Shown: in pieces, positions 16,097 to 24,039 of the stretch
How positions within the stretch are numbered: the first letter of the stretch is position 1
Layout: every line of letters starts with the position of its first letter
Assembly: GCA_003507395.1 (NCBI GenBank)
Contig: DNVW01000006.1
Location: forward strand, 175,034-212,902
Length of the DNA stretch: 37,869 nt
Reading direction: 5' to 3'
DNA from: Clostridiales bacterium
GTDB lineage: Bacteria; Bacillota; Clostridia; TANB77; CAG-508
Notes under the pieces: model-generated
Told to the model about the DNA's origin: nothing
Seen by the model: only the letters and a program-made list of their open reading frames with translations
Databases searched by the model: none
Translations under genes and position numbers: made by a program

Positions 16097-17275
16097 TTAA
16101 ACCCCCAAAAGTTTTTTCTTTGCTTCATCAAATTCTTCTTGAGAAATAACGCCATCATCTAATAGTTTTTTTAATTTTGCTAATTTTTCATAAGGATCTT
16201 CTTGTTGTTGTGTTTGTTGTTGAGGCTGTTGAGGTTGTTGGTTAACTGGTTGTTGAAATCCTCCCATAACATTTCCAGCAGCATTCATGCCCATTCCCAT
16301 AAATGCCATTCCAGCTCCTCCACCATTTTCTCCAGCTGCTTGGAAACCACGAGCAACTGATTGTTGCATAAATGAATTTCCTCTTGCTCCTGATAGAGCA
16401 TCTGCCTTTTTTACATCGCTTAATAATTTCTTTGTGTCTTCATCATATTCAATTGCTGTTATTGCAACTTTTACTATTTCTAATCCTCTTCCAGATTTCC
16501 AAGTATATCCTTCTTCTACTGCTTGTGATAAACTTTGAGCAAATCCTATCTGGTCACCTTGTATTTTTGATATACGGTTTCCTCTACTTGGGTCATTTGT
16601 ATAATTTGAAAATGCTGCTGATAAGCTTCCTACTACTTCATTAAATAATTGTTCACCTGCTGGATTATCCATATCAGCAAAATCAAATACTTCTGCACCT
16701 GGTCTTAAATATTCCATTGGAACAAAGTTTTTTGCAAATAGTATTGGATCTACTATTTTCATTGTATATGTTCCTCTTGTTATAGCTCCAACCTGTGTTC
16801 CTAAAAACGCATCATCCCAATAAATTTCAGCTTGTGTTCCAAATCTATTTCCTGGTATTTCTTTTAGATTTACATATATAACAGTTTGCTCTCCACCTGG
16901 TGTTCCACCAAATTTGAATCTCTCCCAAGATGTTTTTAGTGTTGATGAAAAGAATCCATCTCCTGCTAAAAATGATTGTGAATTTTGATCATCTGATGAA
17001 TATATAAAACCACCTGGTTCTGTTACACATCCTGTTATTGCTCCATCTTGGAATGTAAGTAATGCTGTTCCTTCAGGTACTACTATTTTACTGCCATTTG
17101 TTATTATGTTTTCTGATCCTTTTGTATTTGATCCTCTTCCACTGTCTGTTCCTCTTCTTTCGGCTCCAAAAATTGCTGCTGTTGCTGGCACATCACTTCT
17201 TGGTACAATAAAATCCTTCCATTGATCTGCAAATGTTCCTCCTAATGCTCCTGTAAATGCTTTAATAAATCCCAT
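16097..17275 (-). CDS. SPFH-domain protein with SHOCT tail (YdjI / virion-core-like)
   Basis: 392 residues. The SPFH/band-7 type domain covers about residues 30-300 (VPEGTALLTFQDGAITGC, GGTPGGEQTVIYVNLKEIPG, VGAITRGTYTMKIVDP, GLEIVKVAITAIEYDEDTKK). A Gly/Met- and Gln-rich linker (about 310-355) leads to a C-terminal SHOCT domain (EKLAKLKKLLDDGVISQEEFDEAKKKLL). There is no transmembrane helix, so it is probably peripheral at the membrane, recruited by the zinc-ribbon partner encoded next. The pair corresponds to YdjI-YdjG of the Bacillus pspA-ydjGHI operon, a membrane-stress system. That functional inference comes from homology and order. Confidence 0.85.
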   Translation of the reverse strand: MGFIKAFTGALGGTFADQWKDFIVPRSDVPATAAIFGAERRGTDSGRGSNTKGSENIITNGSKIVVPEGTALLTFQDGAITGCVTEPGGFIYSSDDQNSQSFLAGDGFFSSTLKTSWERFKFGGTPGGEQTVIYVNLKEIPGNRFGTQAEIYWDDAFLGTQVGAITRGTYTMKIVDPILFAKNFVPMEYLRPGAEVFDFADMDNPAGEQLFNEVVGSLSAAFSNYTNDPSRGNRISKIQGDQIGFAQSLSQAVEEGYTWKSGRGLEIVKVAITAIEYDEDTKKLLSDVKKADALSGARGNSFMQQSVARGFQAAGENGGGAGMAFMGMGMNAAGNVMGGFQQPVNQQPQQPQQQTQQQEDPYEKLAKLKKLLDDGVISQEEFDEAKKKLLGV

Positions 17276-17308
17276 ATTTAATTCCTCTCTTTCTATTCTT
17301 ATATTATA

Positions 17309-18331
17309 TTAATCTTGAGTTGTAAAGTTATTTAATACATTATTAACTAACTTTTCTCCAAGACTATCATCAACTCCAACATACTGAATATATAGAAAAT
17401 CATATACTTTTCCATCTTTTTCAAAATAACCTGCTATCCAAGTTTTGTATTTTTCTGGTGATGAAGTTTCTCCTATTGCGTGTCTTGATACATCTACTTT
17501 AACTTTTTGTCCAAATAATGTATAATCTTCAAATTTCCTTTTGAATGTTTTTTCTTGGTATGCAAGACATGTATCTAAATCTTTGTAGTTTCCTTCATTT
17601 CCATAATATGTTAGTCTGAAAGAAGCTCCTTCTCCTTTGTATTTATTTACTTCTTTTAAGGCATATATGCTTGTTACACCATTTGTATCTGGATATTGAT
17701 TAACATAATACTTACTTTCATCTGGATTTTCTAGGTTTTTTACTATTAATTTATGGTTTGATGATATTATTCCATCAACTTTTTTACCTTCTATCTTATC
17801 ATTTAATGTCATAGAACTTAAGATATTTTTTAATTCTTCTGTTTTTGCAAATTCTGTTACATCTAAATTTGCTCCATTATTTTTGTTTTTACTTATTTTG
17901 ACTATAACTTGTAAGCAACTACCTTCTTCATTTTTGTTTAATAAGCTTACTCCATAATAGTTGAATTTATCATAATACTCATATCCACCTAATTTAGTAT
18001 AATTTGTTTCCGCATAATTTTCTTGGCTAGACTTATTCTCTTTTTCTTTTTTCATTGAACTTTCATATGTTTTTGAAAAATTAAATGAAATTTTGATATT
18101 TTTTTCTTCGTTTATAAGTTTACCTGCTACATATGGTGTGTTTTCTAAATCTGCTTCGAATTTATATCCTGCATCTTTTGGATATTTAATTGTAAATTCA
18201 AAAGGAGCATATTCATCAACTAATTTTGCTGTTTCTTTGTTTTCATCTTCTTTGTTTTTACCGCAACCTGTTAGTATTAAGCATAAGGTAATTAAAATTG
18301 CTAATACTGAAAGAATTATTTTTTTATTCAT
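17309..18331 (-). CDS. Lipoprotein of unknown function
   Basis: 340 residues with an N-terminal type II signal peptide and lipobox LTGCGKN (Cys23). Two similar halves are suggested: FEFTIKYPKDAGYKF near the N-terminus and SFRLTYYGNEGNYKDL later. Both contain beta-rich segments ending near DKIEGKKVDG and DSLGEKLVNNVLNNF, a pattern like PsbP/DUF-type lipoproteins. The family was not identified. It lies 33 nt upstream of the SPFH gene, so it is co-transcribed. Confidence 0.78.
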   Translation of the reverse strand: MNKKIILSVLAILITLCLILTGCGKNKEDENKETAKLVDEYAPFEFTIKYPKDAGYKFEADLENTPYVAGKLINEEKNIKISFNFSKTYESSMKKEKENKSSQENYAETNYTKLGGYEYYDKFNYYGVSLLNKNEEGSCLQVIVKISKNKNNGANLDVTEFAKTEELKNILSSMTLNDKIEGKKVDGIISSNHKLIVKNLENPDESKYYVNQYPDTNGVTSIYALKEVNKYKGEGASFRLTYYGNEGNYKDLDTCLAYQEKTFKRKFEDYTLFGQKVKVDVSRHAIGETSSPEKYKTWIAGYFEKDGKVYDFLYIQYVGVDDSLGEKLVNNVLNNFTTQD

Positions 18332-18441
18332 TTTATTTCCTCCTAAAATATACGTTTGTACAAGTTTTTTTGATAGCTTTTAATATTCTATTTTTTTATA
18401 ACTTTTCCACCACCTTTTTTATAATAATTTCAAATTAAAAA

Positions 18442-19278
18442 CTAATATATTGATATGTCTTTCACTAAGTTTTTATAATCAGTTATTGTAAATTTTCCAT
18501 CCATACCACTAATCATTAGTGGTATTATAAATTTTGTATCGCCAAATTCATATTCTACACCAACTCTTGGAAACACTTCTGTACATTGTGTTTTTATTAA
18601 TAGTGGTGTTCCTACTGCTTCTAATAATAATTCTTCAGAATATAGTTCTCCATTTTCTGATACATTATATTTCCAAATTCTTAATGTGGCATCTAAACTT
18701 TTTGGAATGACTATAAATTGATATTCATCTCCTTCTACAACAGTTGTTAAAGATTCATATTCAATATCAGAATTAAAGTATTTTTCTTTAATTTGTGCTT
18801 CTTTTCCCTTTTCTATATATCCTATTGCAATACATTCATTATTTTTAAAATTAACTTTTGTTGATAAGTTATCTAAAAATATTCCTTTAAAGAAATTTGC
18901 TGTTCTTTCTGTTGGACTTGATGCAATTCCTGTTTCTGCATCAAGAGTGTATTCTGCCACTAATTCTGTATTATGATATATTGTTACATATATTATATTT
19001 GGTCCTACTTCTGTACAGGTTACGTTGTCTGGTTTATAGCCATAATGCTCTTTATAGAAAAGAGCTATTACTTTTCTCCATTCTTCTAAACTAATATTCT
19101 TAATGTCATTTGGTATTTGATTTTCAACATTTTCAGAATTATTTTCATTCTTTTTTGTCATATTACTATTTGCATTATTGTCTTTATTAATTATTTTAGT
19201 ATAGATAAAATATCCACTTATCATTAATACTGCTGTTAAAACTGCTGTAATTGCAATTGTTATAACTGTTTTTTTCAA
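18442..19278 (-). CDS. Membrane-anchored extracytoplasmic protein, first gene of the cargo operon
   Basis: 278 residues, with an N-terminal signal anchor (about 5-27, TAVLTAVLMISGYFIYTKII), an Asn-rich linker and a soluble domain (SLEEWRKVIALFYKEHYGYKPDNVTCTEVGPNIIYV). The latter resembles small PepSY-like or DUF-type domains (AEYTLDAETGIASSP), but this is not a firm assignment. A good GGAGG ribosome-binding site precedes the start. A TATAAT (19329-19334) without a good -35 and the palindrome pair at 19369-19416 lie upstream, so its promoter is probably activator-dependent. Confidence 0.72.
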   Translation of the reverse strand: MKKTVITIAITAVLTAVLMISGYFIYTKIINKDNNANSNMTKKNENNSENVENQIPNDIKNISLEEWRKVIALFYKEHYGYKPDNVTCTEVGPNIIYVTIYHNTELVAEYTLDAETGIASSPTERTANFFKGIFLDNLSTKVNFKNNECIAIGYIEKGKEAQIKEKYFNSDIEYESLTTVVEGDEYQFIVIPKSLDATLRIWKYNVSENGELYSEELLLEAVGTPLLIKTQCTEVFPRVGVEYEFGDTKFIIPLMISGMDGKFTITDYKNLVKDISIY

Positions 19279-19368
19279 GATTAACCTCCTTTGTAAAATT
19301 TAATATTCATTTTCCTTTCATTAATATAATTATAAGAACTTTATAACATAAAATTTCTTAAATTACTA

Positions 19369-19416
19369 TTGTACTTTTGGTGCAATTTTTCATTAAATTT
19401 TGCACCAAAAGTGCAA
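19369..19416. promoter_or_regulatory. Twin 17-bp palindromic operators between divergent units
   Basis: TTGTACTTTTGGTGCAA (19369-19385) and TTGCACCAAAAGTGCAA (19400-19416) are near-identical in opposite orientation, each with half-sites TTGCAC / GTGCAA spaced by 5. Their centres are 31 bp apart, about three helix turns, so they lie on the same DNA face. The site sits about 60 bp upstream of the likely start points on both sides, a position suited to activation by the adjacent LuxR-type response regulator. Confidence 0.6.
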
Positions 19417-19452
19417 AATTTATAAAAAATGTTTATTTTCGCAATTTTTTAT

Positions 19453-19460
19453 GTTACAAT
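19453..19460 (+). promoter_or_regulatory. Extended -10 promoter of the response regulator gene
   Basis: TGTTACAAT-type extended -10 (TACAAT at 19455-19460) with no good -35. This fits dependence on an activator bound at 19400-19416. Confidence 0.45.
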
Positions 19461-19495
19461 ATATCTTAATGTGAGCAAGTTAGGAGGTTTCTGTT

Positions 19496-20131
19496 TTGTA
19501 TAATATTATTGTAATTGATGACCATAAAATGTTAAGAGAAATGATTTCTGAAATATTAAATACAAGAGGGTTTAATGTTGTTGCTTCTAGTGGAGATGCA
19601 AAAGACTCTGTATCTTTATGTGAAAAATTTAAACCTGACTTAATTTTAATGGATATTTGTACTGAAAACAATTCAAGTGGATTAGCATATTCAAAAATAA
19701 TAAAAGAGAACTTTCCAAGTGTGAAAATTATTCTTATGACTGGTGTGCCAGATTTAACATTTATAGACAAGGCAAAAGCTAATAATGTTGATAGTTTCAT
19801 TTATAAAAATATTAGTAGTGATTCTCTTATAACTACTATCCAAAATACTATTGATGGCTATTCTTTATATCCAAGTTCTAATAGTCCTAAATCCAATATT
19901 CCTGATGTTTTAAAGGATCTAACAGATACCGAATTAGGTGTTCTAACTGAGTATTGTAAAACATTAGATAGAGATGAAGTTGTAAAAAAACTTGGAATAT
20001 CTGTAAGAACCCTAAAATCACATATTTCATCTATTTATGAAAAAACTGGTTATAATAATTTAGCAAAACTTGCAATATATTGTGTAGGTAATGGTTTAAT
20101 AGTTCCAAACCTCGAAACTCCAAAAGAGTAA
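19496..20131 (+). CDS. LuxR/NarL-type response regulator
   Basis: 211 residues. A receiver domain covers residues 1-120, with acidic pair Asp8-Asp9, phosphoacceptor Asp53 (LILMD) and Lys104 (FIYKN). A LuxR-type HTH covers about 140-200 (LTDTELGVLTEYCKTLDRDEVVKKL, SVRTLKSHISSIYEKTGY). The start is a TTG at 19496, supported by AGGAGG eight nt upstream and by the receiver beginning at once (MYNIIVIDDH). It is convergent with the histidine kinase gene, its probable partner, and divergent from the cargo operon it may control through the twin palindromes. Confidence 0.9.
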   Translation: MYNIIVIDDHKMLREMISEILNTRGFNVVASSGDAKDSVSLCEKFKPDLILMDICTENNSSGLAYSKIIKENFPSVKIILMTGVPDLTFIDKAKANNVDSFIYKNISSDSLITTIQNTIDGYSLYPSSNSPKSNIPDVLKDLTDTELGVLTEYCKTLDRDEVVKKLGISVRTLKSHISSIYEKTGYNNLAKLAIYCVGNGLIVPNLETPKE

Positions 20132-20170
20132 AAAAAATAACTGCTATTTCAATGTTAGCAGTTATTTTTT
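20132..20170. terminator. Bidirectional terminator between regulator and kinase
   Basis: Perfect 15-bp stem, arms 20132-20146 and 20156-20170, with A- and T-runs on the two sides. The last codons of the kinase (AAC TGC TAA) lie within the hairpin. Confidence 0.75.
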
Positions 20171-21294
20171 ATTGATATATTTACCGAAAACTCTGGAACT
20201 GTTGAAATATAGAACATTCCTCCTAGTTTTTTTACTTTTCTTCTCATATCTTTTATTCCCTGATTTTCTGTAATAAATTCGTTTGGCTTTCTGCCATCAT
20301 TTGTTATTATCATATATGTTTCTTCTAGTGTTTCCCTTGTCTTCACAAATACTTTTGAACTTCCTGCGTGTCTTATTGCATTTGTAGTTGCTTCTCTTAT
20401 TATTTCAAAGAACACTTTTGCAGTTTCTTTATTTTGTGGTAGTTTTCCATCTATAATAATGTCTGTTCCATTTTTCTTGTGTATTTTTATTAAATTTTCT
20501 AGGTTTGCATTTGTGTCATCTGTATCTTCAATATCTATGAACATTTTTTGTATCATAAATTTTATTTCTTCAAAATTTTCTTGGCTTATATTTTCTTTAT
20601 TTAAATATTGTTGCAGTATGGAAAGATTTTGTCCTAATATATCGTGATATTTGTTTTTTAATTTTAGCAGATTCTTTTCCTTTTCTAATTCTTCTATATT
20701 GTCAATACTTAATAATATTTTTTTATTATTCTCTTTTAACTTTTTATTTTGCCCATTTAACTTTTGATGTAATTTATATTCTTCTGTTATATCAAATGTA
20801 ATTATTTCATTATTATTTATCACAAATACATAATATTTATCTTCTACTTTTACACAATAATTTTTATCTAGCTGGTCTATACTTTGGCTTATTATATTTG
20901 TTATATAGTCTTTCTTTATGTTTAATTTGTCTAGTATTTCATACATTTTATTATTTATTAATTTTGCTTTCTTGCTTTTTAATACAAGAATACCAAACTC
21001 ACATTCATCAATAACTTTTTTTATTGAAAAATCCGTCATAGTTTCCTTTTTATAATATTTAAAATATATATATGTAAGTGAAATTATTTCATATATTATG
21101 CTTAATATTGCAATTATAAATAAGCTATTTCTCGATATGCTTTCTTGCATAAACAATGCTATAAATATTGTTATAGAAACAATATATTCTAGTGCATAAT
21201 CTGTTATATTTTTATTTATTATTCCTTTTTTTAGTATGATTTTTAGAATCTGGCATACTAACAAAAGACACAGTATTCCTATAATTGCTACCAT
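20155..21294 (-). CDS. Sensor histidine kinase (HisKA_3 / NarX-DesK type)
   Basis: 379 residues. Two or three N-terminal transmembrane helices (within about 1-82) are followed by a PAS-like segment (about 92-170) and a coiled coil (about 170-212). A HisKA_3 dimerisation domain has phosphoacceptor His217 in KYHDILGQ. The HATPase_c domain has its N box in REATTNAIRHAG (Asn305) and a G box in NQGIKDMRRKVKKLGG. The domain class matches the NarL-type regulator encoded next to it, so the two very likely form a pair. The gene starts just after the 502-residue membrane gene, whose end contains its ribosome-binding site. Confidence 0.9.
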   Translation of the reverse strand: MVAIIGILCLLLVCQILKIILKKGIINKNITDYALEYIVSITIFIALFMQESISRNSLFIIAILSIIYEIISLTYIYFKYYKKETMTDFSIKKVIDECEFGILVLKSKKAKLINNKMYEILDKLNIKKDYITNIISQSIDQLDKNYCVKVEDKYYVFVINNNEIITFDITEEYKLHQKLNGQNKKLKENNKKILLSIDNIEELEKEKNLLKLKNKYHDILGQNLSILQQYLNKENISQENFEEIKFMIQKMFIDIEDTDDTNANLENLIKIHKKNGTDIIIDGKLPQNKETAKVFFEIIREATTNAIRHAGSSKVFVKTRETLEETYMIITNDGRKPNEFITENQGIKDMRRKVKKLGGMFYISTVPEFSVNISIKNNC

Positions 21295-21298
21295 AATA

Positions 21299-22807
21299 CT
21301 AATTTTCTCCTCTTAAAATTTTCAATTTTATAGTTGTTCCATCTTCATCTACTATTTGCTCAATTTTTAATAATTTTTCTAATTGTAATTTTTCTATTTC
21401 TTTTTTGAAGTTCTTATGTTTGCTATCAAATAAATATTTTATTTCTGTATATGAATTGTTTACTTGTATATATAGAATAAAATTAGTTTCTTTAAATTTC
21501 ATTATTGTTTCAAATATGATCTCATAAATATTTGCTGTTTCTCCACTACTTATCTCAAAATTATTTGTTTTCAAAACTCCATTTATTCCTAGTGCTTGTG
21601 CCTCTATTAACATTTCGTTTATGATTATTTCTAGTCTTTTATTATCATATTTTTCTTTATTATAGCTTGATATTACTAAACTACTCATTCTTTTACAATA
21701 ATTTAGTAGTAATTTTATATTTTGCATTTTGTCTATGTCTGTTATCTTCATTTCTTTTATTAGTTCATTTATTAAGTCTCTTTTCTGTTCTATCTTTTCA
21801 TCTAGTAGCTCTATGATTTCGCTTTTTAATTTTGTTTCATATATTTCTGTTGCAATCTTTCTTTGCTTTTGTAATATTGTTTCTTGTTCTATAAGCTCTT
21901 GTTGTATTAATTTCAATTCTTTTTCATATTCGTTTATTTTACTAAAATCTTTTTCTTCTATTGAATAGCCACCACTTATAGCCTTAACATTTTTTACAAT
22001 GTTGTTATCTTTATATGTATTTTTAACTTTATTATCTTTTATATCATTTATTATATTTTCTCTTAGATTTATGGAATGGTTTGTTGCAATTCTAGTTTTT
22101 CCATCTTGTGATATAATTTCTAATGGCAAATTTGAATTTTTAAATATCTTCTTATATCTGAAATTATTTGGTATCAAATTAAAGTCAAGCATCATTTCTA
22201 ATCCCACACAAAACAATGTTCCTATTATTACCGACATATTTGTTTTTCTTATTACTGGAACATTTTTTATATATAAAATTGTATATACTACACCAATTAA
22301 AATAATTATTGATATTGAAATTATGTTTTTGTACCCTTTATTTTTGCTTGATTTTATTAGATTTATTATTGCTACTACTATTAAACATAGAATCCAAGCA
22401 ACTATTATAAAATATCCTATATTATGATTATAATCATTTATATTGCTTTTTATTTTGAACACAATATTATGTATGCTATTTGTAATTACTAATAAGAATA
22501 GTATTGTTGATATAATTATTGTGGCAATTCTTCTTTTTTTATTTTTACTGTTTATTAAATAACTACTGCAATTATAATAAAATGTTGGAAGCAGCAATAG
22601 TGGTATATAATACAAATACCACAATATTTCTGTTACATACCCTGTTGTATATGTTTTAAGTATTCTTACTACCATCCAAAATCCTAATAGCACACCTATT
22701 GATAATACATATTTTTTTAGTGTTTTATCAAATATTCTTATATATAATAGTGTTATCCATATTGTATATATTGCTAATGCTAATATGGTTTGTTGAGTCT
22801 GTGTCAT
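21299..22807 (-). CDS. Multi-TM sensor-like protein, apparently a degenerate kinase
   Basis: 502 residues. Six or seven transmembrane helices (about 5-225) resemble the 7TM input region of histidine kinases. A PAS-like segment (NLPLEIISQDGKTRIATNHSINL) follows, then a long coiled coil (about 285-345), a helical bundle (IKLLLNYCKRMSSLVISSYN) and an ATPase-like C-terminal half (TANIYEIIFETIMKF ... KLKILRGEN). There is no clear phospho-His, N box or G box, so it probably does not phosphorylate. It is translationally coupled to the true kinase that follows. A co-sensor or heterodimer partner is inferred. A GGGG ribosome-binding site precedes the ATG. Confidence 0.75.
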   Translation of the reverse strand: MTQTQQTILALAIYTIWITLLYIRIFDKTLKKYVLSIGVLLGFWMVVRILKTYTTGYVTEILWYLYYIPLLLLPTFYYNCSSYLINSKNKKRRIATIIISTILFLLVITNSIHNIVFKIKSNINDYNHNIGYFIIVAWILCLIVVAIINLIKSSKNKGYKNIISISIIILIGVVYTILYIKNVPVIRKTNMSVIIGTLFCVGLEMMLDFNLIPNNFRYKKIFKNSNLPLEIISQDGKTRIATNHSINLRENIINDIKDNKVKNTYKDNNIVKNVKAISGGYSIEEKDFSKINEYEKELKLIQQELIEQETILQKQRKIATEIYETKLKSEIIELLDEKIEQKRDLINELIKEMKITDIDKMQNIKLLLNYCKRMSSLVISSYNKEKYDNKRLEIIINEMLIEAQALGINGVLKTNNFEISSGETANIYEIIFETIMKFKETNFILYIQVNNSYTEIKYLFDSKHKNFKKEIEKLQLEKLLKIEQIVDEDGTTIKLKILRGEN

Positions 22808-22866
22808 ATTTACCCCTTTTTATTTTTGATTTTTCTATAAATTTTATTTGTCTATAATATAATAAC

Positions 22867-22895
22867 ATAATAGCAGATTTTCTGTTTTTTTTCAA
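22867..22895 (-). promoter_or_regulatory. Promoter of the sensor pair
   Basis: Minus-strand TTGAAA (22890-22895), 17-nt spacer, TATTAT (22867-22872), about 60 nt upstream of the first sensor gene. Confidence 0.6.
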
Positions 22896-22903
22896 CATAT
22901 AGC

Positions 22904-22933
22904 AAAATACTAGCCTCTTATAGCTAGTATTTT
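22904..22933. terminator. Intrinsic terminator upstream of the sensor operon
   Basis: Perfect 11-bp stem AAAATACTAGC / GCTAGTATTTT with an 8-nt loop. It ends minus-strand transcription from the epimerase remnant. Nothing else was recognised between it and 23075. Confidence 0.6.
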
Positions 22934-23074
22934 ATAACTTTAATTTTTCTTTTCATAATTTAAAGATATTTTATCCTAATTTCATATTCTTCCCACTTTC
23001 ACATACAATTATATAAGTGTTACTGTAAAACCTCTAACAAAAGTCTTTAGAACTTTATCAAAGATTTTTAACAT

Positions 23075-23466
23075 TTACTGTGCATAACCAATTACACAAG
23101 CAAAGAGTTTTCCTGTCGCTACTTCTTTTATTAATTGTATTAAGTGGCTATTTCCATAGTCATTCGGTCCAATAATTCCAGAAGGATGTTAACATCATAT
23201 ACAATTGGGTTATATTTAGATTTTATATATACAACTCCTGCACAATGTATTACATAAACTTCTTTTCCATCAATATTTTCAAAAACTGATGATAAACTTT
23301 CCTTTTTAGTAACATCTCCATAATAAATTTTACAATTCAAGTTATCCAATGCCTTTATAGAATCATTAGGTAATACAAGTGCTCTTATTTCATTTTCACT
23401 ATTTTGCTCTAATTTTCTTATTATATTATTTCCTAGAAAACCATTTGCGCCAGTTATTATATACAT
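23075..23466 (-). pseudogene. Decayed NAD-dependent epimerase/dehydratase
   Basis: The start (MYIITGANGFLGNNIIRKLEQ) has the Rossmann GxxGxxG motif and continues normally to SKYNPIVYDVN. Then it jumps: the frame ends shortly after. In another frame PSGIIGPNDYGNSHLIQLIKEV appears and runs to GKLFACVIGYAQ and a stop at 23075. The catalytic middle (Tyr-x3-Lys) and the C-terminal half are missing. So one internal deletion with frameshift and a 3' truncation have killed an extended-SDR gene. It lies at the right end of the element. Confidence 0.85.
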
Positions 23467-23584
23467 TTTTTTTCATATCACACCTCCAACATTTACAGAT
23501 AGTTACTAATTAAAAATGCTATTTTTAATATAGCTTTTTTTTTTCATAAATACCTCCACAATAACTTACTATTAACTAATTCAT

Positions 23585-23614
23585 ATAATACCACAAACTC
23601 ATTTGTCCGGTCAA
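23585..23614 (-). promoter_or_regulatory. Promoter with overlapping palindrome (TetR-type operator?)
   Basis: Minus-strand TTGACC (23609-23614), 18-nt spacer, TATTAT (23585-23590). The palindrome TTGTCCGGTCAA (23603-23614) overlaps the -35, with another TTGGACAA at 23624-23631. This looks like a repressor site of the TetR kind in front of the epimerase gene. The regulator is not present. Confidence 0.4.
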
Positions 23615-23633
23615 AATTATCTATTGGACAACC

Positions 23634-23723
23634 TTATTTTATTGCTTTTGCCATTAATTTTATTCCAGTTTTTACTCCGCTCTTTAAAATACTTTTGATT
23701 ATAATATGCAATAATTTCATCAT
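23634..23723 (-). other. Short open frame in the gene-free stretch 23467-23880
   Basis: Reads MMKLLHIIIKSILKSGVKTG followed by IKLMAKAIK and a stop, 29 residues. It may be the tail of a lost regulator or chance. Apart from this and the promoter at 23585-23614, nothing was recognised between the epimerase remnant and the right attachment site. Confidence 0.2.
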
Positions 23724-23880
23724 ACATATCCACTCATCTTTAATTATGATTGCTAAATCTTCCTAATCAGTCGCCTCACGATCGATTTTGTGGCAATTTT
23801 TGTTCATTTTAGAGTAAGTTATCGATTAAAGAAATGTTAAGCAATATCAAGCGTTTCTGATATTTCCCCAAATTGTATGC

Positions 23881-24039
23881 TCATACGGGGGTAAAATCTC
23901 CAGGATGTGAAAACAATACTACCCATTTCCCCCTGTAATCTGAAAATTTTATATTTCCCATTGTGGTTATTGCTTCAAAATCTGGAGCATATTCGCCTAT
24001 CTTAACATTTCCGTTCATCATAATTTCATAATTATTCAT
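23881..24039 (-). pseudogene. Peroxiredoxin, 5' part (52 codons) of the split gene
   Basis: Starts at the ATG at 24039 behind a perfect AAGGAGGT (24048-24055). It reads KIGEYAPDFEAITTMGNIKF, then YRGKWVVLFSHPGDFTPV and a TGA (23881-23883) contributed by the element. This is the canonical N-terminus of a Prx6-like peroxiredoxin up to the residue before the peroxidatic Cys. The rest begins at 5728 with CTTEM. A TTGACA (24095-24100) and TATAAT (24069-24074) lie upstream, but 20 nt apart. Confidence 0.92.
23885..23896. other. Right attachment site core (with attR arms 23861-23917)
   Basis: ACGGGGGTAAAA, identical to 5730-5741. To its left, inside the element, is CCCCAAATTG (23866-23875), the mirror image of CAATTTGGGG near the left core. 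To its right is peroxiredoxin coding sequence. Confidence 0.85.

Larger units (their letters stand above)
5730..23896. mobile_element. 18.2-kb serine-recombinase element inserted in a peroxiredoxin gene
   Basis: Bounded by 12-bp direct repeats (5730-5741 and 23885-23896) that fall within the codons for FTPV just before the catalytic Cys of a peroxiredoxin. The two gene halves lie outside in the correct order. A large serine recombinase lies at the left edge, and the inner edges combine to a symmetric attP. Contents: recombinase, a 71-residue small protein, a frameshifted membrane protein, a membrane/surface gene cluster, a regulatory set and a decayed epimerase gene. No replication, relaxase, conjugation or phage virion genes were recognised, so transfer would need outside help. 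Confidence 0.9.

Noticed and set aside
5730..23896. Inversion rather than insertion as the cause of the split peroxiredoxin
   Set aside because: Both halves are on the same strand in the correct order and the cores are direct repeats, which fits insertion and excision, not inversion.
5730..23896. The element as a prophage or conjugative element
   Set aside because: No capsid, terminase, tail, lysis, relaxase, coupling or type IV secretion genes were recognised.
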